Shown here: positions 59,017 through 64,000 of the stretch, piece after piece | Position numbering within the stretch: position 1 is the stretch's first letter | Layout: each line of letters begins with the position of its first letter | Program-made: the position numbers and the translations under genes | The notes under the pieces: model-generated | Databases searched by the model: none | Told to the model about the DNA's origin: nothing | What the model saw: only the letters and a program-made list of their open reading frames with translations | Assembly: GCA_030068075.1 (NCBI GenBank) | Contig: CM057843.1 | Coordinates: forward strand, 16,449,370 to 16,513,369 | Origin: Paguma larvata | Lineage: Eukaryota; Chordata; Mammalia; Carnivora; Viverridae | DNA length: 64,000 bases | Direction of reading: 5' to 3'

Positions 59017-60041
59017 GACACCCTTTCCTGCTTTGTCGAAGATTAGTGGGCTATTATACATTTGTGGGTCTGTTTCTGGGTTCTCTATTTTGTTCCATTG
59101 ATCTATGCGCCTGCATTTGTGCCAGGACCATACTGTCTTGATGATTACAGCTTAGTAATATGGCGTGAAGTCTGGAATGGTGATGCCTCCAGCTTTGCTT
59201 TTCAACACTCCTTTGGCTGTTCAGGGTCTTTTCTGGTTCCATACAAATTTTAGGATTGTTTGGTCTAGCTCTGAGAAGAATGCTGAAAATGGCTAAAATT
59301 GACAACTCGGGAAACCACGGATGTCAGCGAGCATGTGGAGGATGAGGAACGTTTTTGCACTATTGGTGGGACTGAAAACTGGAGCAGTCACTCTGGAAAA
59401 GAGCATGGGAGTGCCTCAGAAAAAGAGAACTATCCTACGACCCAGCAATTGTACTGCTAGGTATTTATCCAAAGGACACAAAAATGCTGATTTGAAGGGG
59501 CCCACGCACCCCAATGTTTGTAGCAGCACTATCGACAATAGCCAAAGTATGGAAAGAGCCCAAATGTCCATCGACCGACTAATGGATAAAGAAAATGTGA
59601 TATATACACATATATATATACATATATATGTGTATATATACATACACAATGGAATATTACTTGGCGATGAAAAGGAATGAAATCTTACCATTTGCAACCA
59701 TGTGGCTGGAACTGGAGGGTATTATGCTAAGTGAAATAAGTCAGCCAGACAAAGGCAGATATCATATGATTTTACTCATATGTTGAATTTAAGAAACTCG
59801 ACAGATGAACATAGGGGAAGGGAAGGAAGCAGAAGATAAAAACAGAGACAGACGACCACAAGAGATGCCTAAATACAGAGAACTGAGGGTTGCTGGAGGG
59901 TGGGGGGATGGGCCAGAAGGGTGATGGGTACTAAGGAGGGCATTTGTTGGGCAGAGCACTGAGTGCCATATGTAAGGGATGAATCACTGGGTTCTACTCC
60001 TAAAACCAATATGAATTTAAATAAATAAATTTAAAAAACAG
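59017..60041 (+). mobile_element. L1 with 5' inversion (twin-primed insertion)
   Basis: The left part, about 59017-59285, is L1 ORF2 in antisense (CATACTGTCTTGATGATTAC, GTGATGCCTCCAGC, GGTTCCATACAAATTTTAGG). From about 59287 to 60037 the sequence is sense L1 ORF2 C-terminus plus 3' UTR (AATGGCTAAAATTGACAACT, CAATAGCCAAAGTATGG, AATGGAATATTACTTGG, GGGTTCTACTCC) ending in a short A-rich tail. Candidate target duplications AAGATGACAGG (59006-59016) and AAGATGAGAGG (60042-60052) flank it. Inverted 5' segment plus normal 3' segment is the signature of twin priming. The remaining open frame of about 120 codons is interrupted and decayed. Confidence 0.85.
59598..59648. repeat. TA/CA repeat inside the L1 ORF2 relic
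   Basis: Alternating TATA/CACA tract, nearly self-complementary, grown at a short TATACACA site in the L1 sequence just before the AATGGAATATTACT landmark. Confidence 0.85.
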
Positions 60042-60052
60042 AAGATGAGAGG

Positions 60053-61249
60053 AAAAAGTGCCGGCACATCAGGGAACATCCACACCCGTGACAGGAAAAG
60101 GAAATGGCGAGCTGGCAAACCAGCCTTTATTTAAATACTCTACACTCGAGGCACACGTGTGGTGAGGTCCCAGGGCGGGCGCAGGGGTGGAGTTCTGTCT
60201 TTGGAAGAGCGGACAGCGCGGAGACAGGCGGCCTCGCGCCCTCCCCCTGGAAGGCGACGCGCCGCGTGGCGAGACAGCCCGGCGGGAGGGCGCTCTGAGG
60301 ACACAGGGCAGGTGGCTACTGACGGCTGAGCGCGCTGGGAGAAGGCGGAAGTGAGGAGGAGGCCACCCCGCACAACCTCCCGCAGCCAGAGGGAGCCAAG
60401 CTCTACGGTCCCGGCCAGTGAGACGCCAGGAAAACCCCAGTCTGGAGCTCTCCTTCCCAAACACAAAGGCAGGGTCTCGAAAGGAGGCTTCTGCCTTCCT
60501 CCGATGTCCCTGGGAGGAGTGGCAGTCACCTTGCGGTCTTGGGGACAAAAGCCGCAGGCGAACAATGGCAGCAAAGAGGAAGAGCCAGGTATGTCGACAA
60601 CGTCCCGCAGCAAAAGCTCAGGACTTCAAGGTTCCAGACTCCTCGGAACAAGAGAAAACCAACCCTTTATTTAAGTCACGGTTTGAGTTTTCAGTTGCGA
60701 GCAGCCGAGCCCGTCCTCAACTTCGTTTACTTTTTCCTCTCTCCTCTTCAAATTTGTCGGTATTTTTTGAGGATGATTATCTTCCTCACGAAATGTCTCT
60801 TGACGTTCCTCTGGCGTCCACCATAGCATCTTACACTTACAATCGAGTTCACTAACATCGGGCTGATTTAACGCAGTTAAATCCCCAGAAAACAGAAGAG
60901 CCCAGGTCCGTCTGTCTGTCACCTAACTCAGAACAGAGGCTCAGGCATCTCCGTGGCCCGCCCCTCCCAGAAGCCAACTGAAATGAAGGCGTAAAAATAA
61001 AAACCAGAGAAGGACCTGCATCGGCAGTAATCGGGTAGAGAGGACCTACCAAAAGCCTCGCGAGAGGTTTGTCAAACATGGTGCAGATGAAACAGAGTTG
61101 AAGAGGCGGCTGGGAGGTGACTCACTGCCTTCGCTCTGGGATTGGTAAAATACGGGACTGACGGAAGCACCCACTCATAAGGGAAGAGAGGACGACTCTC
61201 TCTTGTGAAGGGAAGGCTCTCTGACAGGAGAGGTAGGGAGCAAGGGGCA
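60053..61249. other. GC-rich left flank of CpG island C
   Basis: CpG-rich 60150-60430 with an ETS-like GCGGAAGTG at about 60346. Minus-strand AATAAA-type motifs occur at about 60125 and 60666 without A tails. No protein recognised. Confidence 0.45.
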
Positions 61250-62300
61250 GAGGCCGGGGAGGACCGCAGCGGGACGGGCCCCCTCCATGCGAAGCCCCCT
61301 CCCCATCACGGCAGGGCCATTTAGAGGCGAGAAAAGTGGTCTTCACACCGAAAAGGAAGCGGGGCCTTGCCCGGACACACTTCTCACGGAGACGAGGCGC
61401 AGCCGTCTCAGAGCGTCGGGCTGGGGGGGGCGCGACACCCCGACACTGCGCCCTCGCGTGGGGGGTTTCTCCCGCCCCGCAGGCCGCAGCCGCGGAGAAA
61501 GGCTGGGCGCGGCCGAGGGCAGGGGCAGACCGCCGCTAACGACCGGACCGGGAAGCAAGACGCCGGCGGGCGCCGTGACTCCAACACGGCGGAAACAGCT
61601 TTCGGGGAGGGGGGAGGGTTCCCTTGCCGGTGGCCCGCCCTTCTGCATCTCCTCAGGCCACAGCCACCGCCGCCCCGGTCAGGGAAGCCGACGGCCTCCA
61701 TCGTCCAGCTGAGAAGCAAGGGGAGAGGTGCCCCCGTGCCGAGGCCAACTGCCGGGCGGTGAGGAACAACCCGCCCGCGGGTTCGCGCGGGCCGGCCGCA
61801 GGGAGCGCCCGCTGGGCGCCGGCCCTCGCTCCAGGCGCGGAGGACGGACGGTGCGCGCGGCCAGGGCGCCCGTCCTCCGAGGAGCTTCCGCGCTGCCGGG
61901 GTGCGAGCGCGGTCCCCACGGCCTTGCCTTCCCCGGGACGGGTGAAGAGGGAGAGAGGCGAGACGGGCCAACGGGAGCTTTCAGAGCCACAAAGAAAGCG
62001 TCTAACACAAACGACGAAAGGGAGCACGGAAGGAGCAGAGGTGAGAGACATTTCTGCAGAAGACGCGCCACAGAGCCAGGGGACGGTAAGCTCCCTGGCG
62101 GGGCGGGACCCAGGACGGGGACCCGGCCGGCGGCGGGTGAACACGCGCACGAAGCCGAAAGACGGACCCCGCGAAGCAGAATAAAACGGCCGAGAAGGTA
62201 AACAGACACAAAAACTGCCGTCGCGGAATGTCAGAGGACAGGAGAGGTGATAAAATGCAGAGGCGCAAAATCCGATCGGGGTGGCACGTAACACGCCGCG
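61250..62300. promoter_or_regulatory. CpG island C (strong candidate)
   Basis: Eight or more CpG per 60 bp in most lines from 61441 to 61920, with GC-box-like GGCGGGGCGGGAC near 62098. Plus-strand donor-like sites GAG/GTGAGA (about 62039) and ACG/GTAAGC (about 62096) lie at its right side. No recognisable exon or protein. Its position in COX10 intron 3 suggests an internal or antisense noncoding promoter. Confidence 0.68.
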
Positions 62301-62484
62301 CCGCCTCCTCCTGAACGGAGGGGACGCTACAGTGAGGAAAGAAAGAGGACGGAGAAGAAAGCAGCAATGACACCAGAAAAGTGAAACAATTGGTATAAAT
62401 GTGGAAAAGGAGATAGCCTGATCGTTACGGGACCGGCTGCTGGAGAAACTCAAGAAATAATCAACTGAAATTTTTTTTACTATT

Positions 62485-62670
62485 AAAAAAGTTATTATTA
62501 TTATTTTTTATTTTAGAGAGAGAGCACAAGTTGGGGAGAGGCAGAGAATCTTAAGCAGGTTCCACACTCAGCACAAGCTTGACACGGGGCGATCCCACGA
62601 CCCTGAGATCACGACCTGAGCCGAAATCAAGAGTCAGATGCTCAACCAACCGAGCTACCCAGGTGCCCCA
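62485..62670 (-). mobile_element. Carnivore tRNA-Lys SINE, older type
   Basis: Reverse copy, diverged, AAATCAAGAGTCAGATGC and CTACCCAGGTGCCCC head. Target duplications TTTTTTACTATT at 62473-62484 and 62671-62682. Confidence 0.92.
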
Positions 62671-63408
62671 TTTTTTACTATTTCAAAATTAATTTATCAA
62701 GAAGAATATATAGTCTATTCAAAGAAAACTATGCAACCTGAGAGAGAAAAGATTTGGATAAACGAAGATGATGTAATACGGTAAAGATCTCAATTCATCC
62801 CCAAATGAATCTGTAAACGCGTTAAAATTCCAATCAAAATACTGACAAGAATTCTGGGGGGCTAAGGGGTATTAAGGTGTGTCCAGGGACAGAGTTTCAC
62901 AAATTCTTAAACTTGTGGGTATGGCATTCAGCCCTGGGTAAGGACTTCCTAAACACTGGGTATCTCCACCGTATGCCGTTGGCTGAAATACACTTCCTGT
63001 AAGTGAAATATTGAAATGTAAAATATAAAAATCACAAAATTAGAAGCGCAGCAAATATTTACAAAACTTGCATGTGGGAGAGCCTACACGATACAGAGCC
63101 CAGAAATTCCAAGGAAAATACTGACAGATGTGATCACACAGAATGAATGTTTGCACCTCAAAATAACTTCAGTGAGAAGAAGCAAACAACATATAAGGTG
63201 TCAGACATTTACACTAAATATATATAACAGGGTTTGAATCTTTAATACTTAAAGAAACCTCACAAACAATAACTACAGACAAACACTGAAAGGAAAGGAA
63301 AGAAGGCAAACAGGTCATTTGCAAAAGAAACACAAATCACCAATCAGCATGTGCAAAAGAAAATATGAAACATCATCAGCAGTTTTAAATACAGATTTAA
63401 AAACTCCA

Positions 63409-63548
63409 GGAGCGCCGGGGTGGCTCAGTCAGTTAAGCACGCGACTTCGGCTCAGATCATGATCTCGTGGTCTGTGGGGACAGCTCAGAGCCTGGAGCCT
63501 GCTTCGGATTCTGTGTCTCCCTCTCTCTCTGCCCCTCCCCCACTCATG

Positions 63549-63588
<40 letters not shown>

Positions 63589-63605
63589 AATAATAAACAT
63601 TAAAA
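63409..63605 (+). mobile_element. Carnivore tRNA-Lys SINE with internal deletion
   Basis: GGAGCGCCGGGGTGGCTC head; box-B region deleted (TGGTCTGTGGGGACAGCTC); (CT)n expansion. Flanks AAAACTCCAG and AAACCCTCCAG suggest target duplication. It sits in the L1 relic. Confidence 0.92.
63550..63586. repeat. (CT)n microsatellite in a SINE
   Basis: Expanded CT run of the SINE CT-rich block. Confidence 0.9.
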
Positions 63606-63669
63606 ACCAAAACCCTCCAGAGCCATTCTTCACCCATCAAATAGGTACTTATTTTAAAGGTATATTTTC

Positions 63670-63890
63670 GGGGCACCTGGGCGGCTCAGTCCATTAAGCA
63701 TCCGACTCTTAATTTCAGGTCACGATGTCAAAGTCGGTGAGACGGAGCCCCACATCAGGCTCCGCACTAACAGCACAGAGCCTGCTCGGGATTCTCTCTC
63801 TCCCTCTCTCTGGTCCTCCTTCCCGTGCTCTTGCTCTCTCACTACTCTCTCAAAAAAAACTTCAAAAATAAAATTTAATGTGTTAAAAAA
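63670..63890 (+). mobile_element. Carnivore tRNA-Lys SINE, older type
   Basis: GGGGCACCTGGGCGGCTC head, GACTCTTAATTTCAGGTC, CT block, A-rich tail; sits in the L1 relic. Confidence 0.92.
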
Positions 63891-64000
63891 TAAAAATATA
63901 TATTGTTATCTAGCATTCATCGGTGAAGGTACATAGAGTTGGTTTATCTGATGACAGCACAAAACTGGCAAAACTTTTACCAAGAGAAATTTGCCAGAGA

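Larger units (their letters stand above)
46802..64000 (-). other. COX10: COX10 intron 3 (partial, right part runs off the window)
   Basis: Sequence upstream of exon 4 on the minus strand. No segment resembling COX10 exons 1-3 was found, so at least 17 kb of intron 3 is present. It carries three CpG-rich blocks and many repeats, annotated separately. Confidence 0.72.
62690..64000 (+). mobile_element. Old L1 ORF2 relic, sense, interrupted by two SINEs and the window end
   Basis: Decayed matches to L1 ORF2: AAGATCTCAATTCATCCCCA, ATTCCAATCAAAATACTGAC, then AACAGGGTTTGAATCTTTAA, CAGGTCATTTGCAAAAGAAA and CCATTCTTCACCCATCAAAT. SINEs sit at 63409-63605 and 63670-63890. The relic appears to continue off the right edge. 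Confidence 0.62.

Noticed and set aside
59321..59680. 119-codon plus-strand frame as a gene
   Set aside because: It is decayed L1 ORF2 sequence interrupted by a TA/CA repeat.
60105..60130. Gene 3' end from a minus-strand AATAAA
   Set aside because: No A tail, coding sequence or other terminal signal; the motif also recurs at about 60666.
61653..62453. 266-codon minus-strand open frame
   Set aside because: Overlaps long frames on the other strand in CpG island C; stop codons are scarce because of GC content. No domain seen.

Overview
This is mammalian nuclear DNA from a carnivore, almost certainly a cat-family (felid) species. The basis is 34 copies of the tRNA-Lys-derived carnivore SINE in the feline (SINEC_Fc-like) form, spread over both strands. 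They start with a GGGGCGCCTGGGTGGCTCAG-type head, run through a CT-rich block and end in an A-rich tail. L1, L2, MIR, MER5A, MER20 and Tigger-like relics fill much of the rest. No bacterial, plasmid or viral gene organisation is present.

The one coding feature I can support for a live gene is a single exon on the minus strand at 46677-46801. It encodes residues corresponding to about 167-208 of COX10, the mitochondrial protoheme IX farnesyltransferase, and is flanked by a good acceptor and a GTTAGT donor. It ends just before the Asp-rich catalytic motif that the next exon should carry. COX10 therefore runs right to left. By homology to the human gene (recalled), positions 46802-64000 are part of intron 3 and 1-46676 part of intron 4. 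No other COX10 exon was recognised. The only other gene-derived sequence is a frameshifted processed pseudogene of TMEM258 (minus strand, about 25073-25413) with AATAAA and a poly-A tail.

Layout: 1-16 kb is intron with scattered SINEs, an L1 3' end, MIR and MER5A. 15.9-23.8 kb is a SINE-poor block with a 27-bp minisatellite, a 26-nt C homopolymer, a CA repeat and an E-box/MEF2 pair. 23.8-27 kb holds L2, MIR and the TMEM258 pseudogene. 27-36 kb holds an L1 relic, a Tigger-like element split by a SINE, and MIR/L2 relics. 36-46 kb holds simple repeats, MER20 and a cluster of SINEs. 46-47 kb holds the exon with a 35-bp minisatellite just inside intron 4. 47-64 kb holds MER20, nested SINEs, a 61-bp x3 repeat, three CpG-rich blocks (about 50.8-51.1, 52.6-53.3 and 61.3-62.3 kb), a twin-primed L1 and an old L1 running to the window end.

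I found no convincing new biological system. The best leads are the CpG islands inside COX10 intron 3, the minisatellites (one 126 bp from a splice site), the apparently GC-biased decay of the TMEM258 pseudogene, and two unassigned exon-like segments. Family names and consensus comparisons come from memory, not from searches. Repeat boundaries are good to about 5-20 bp.
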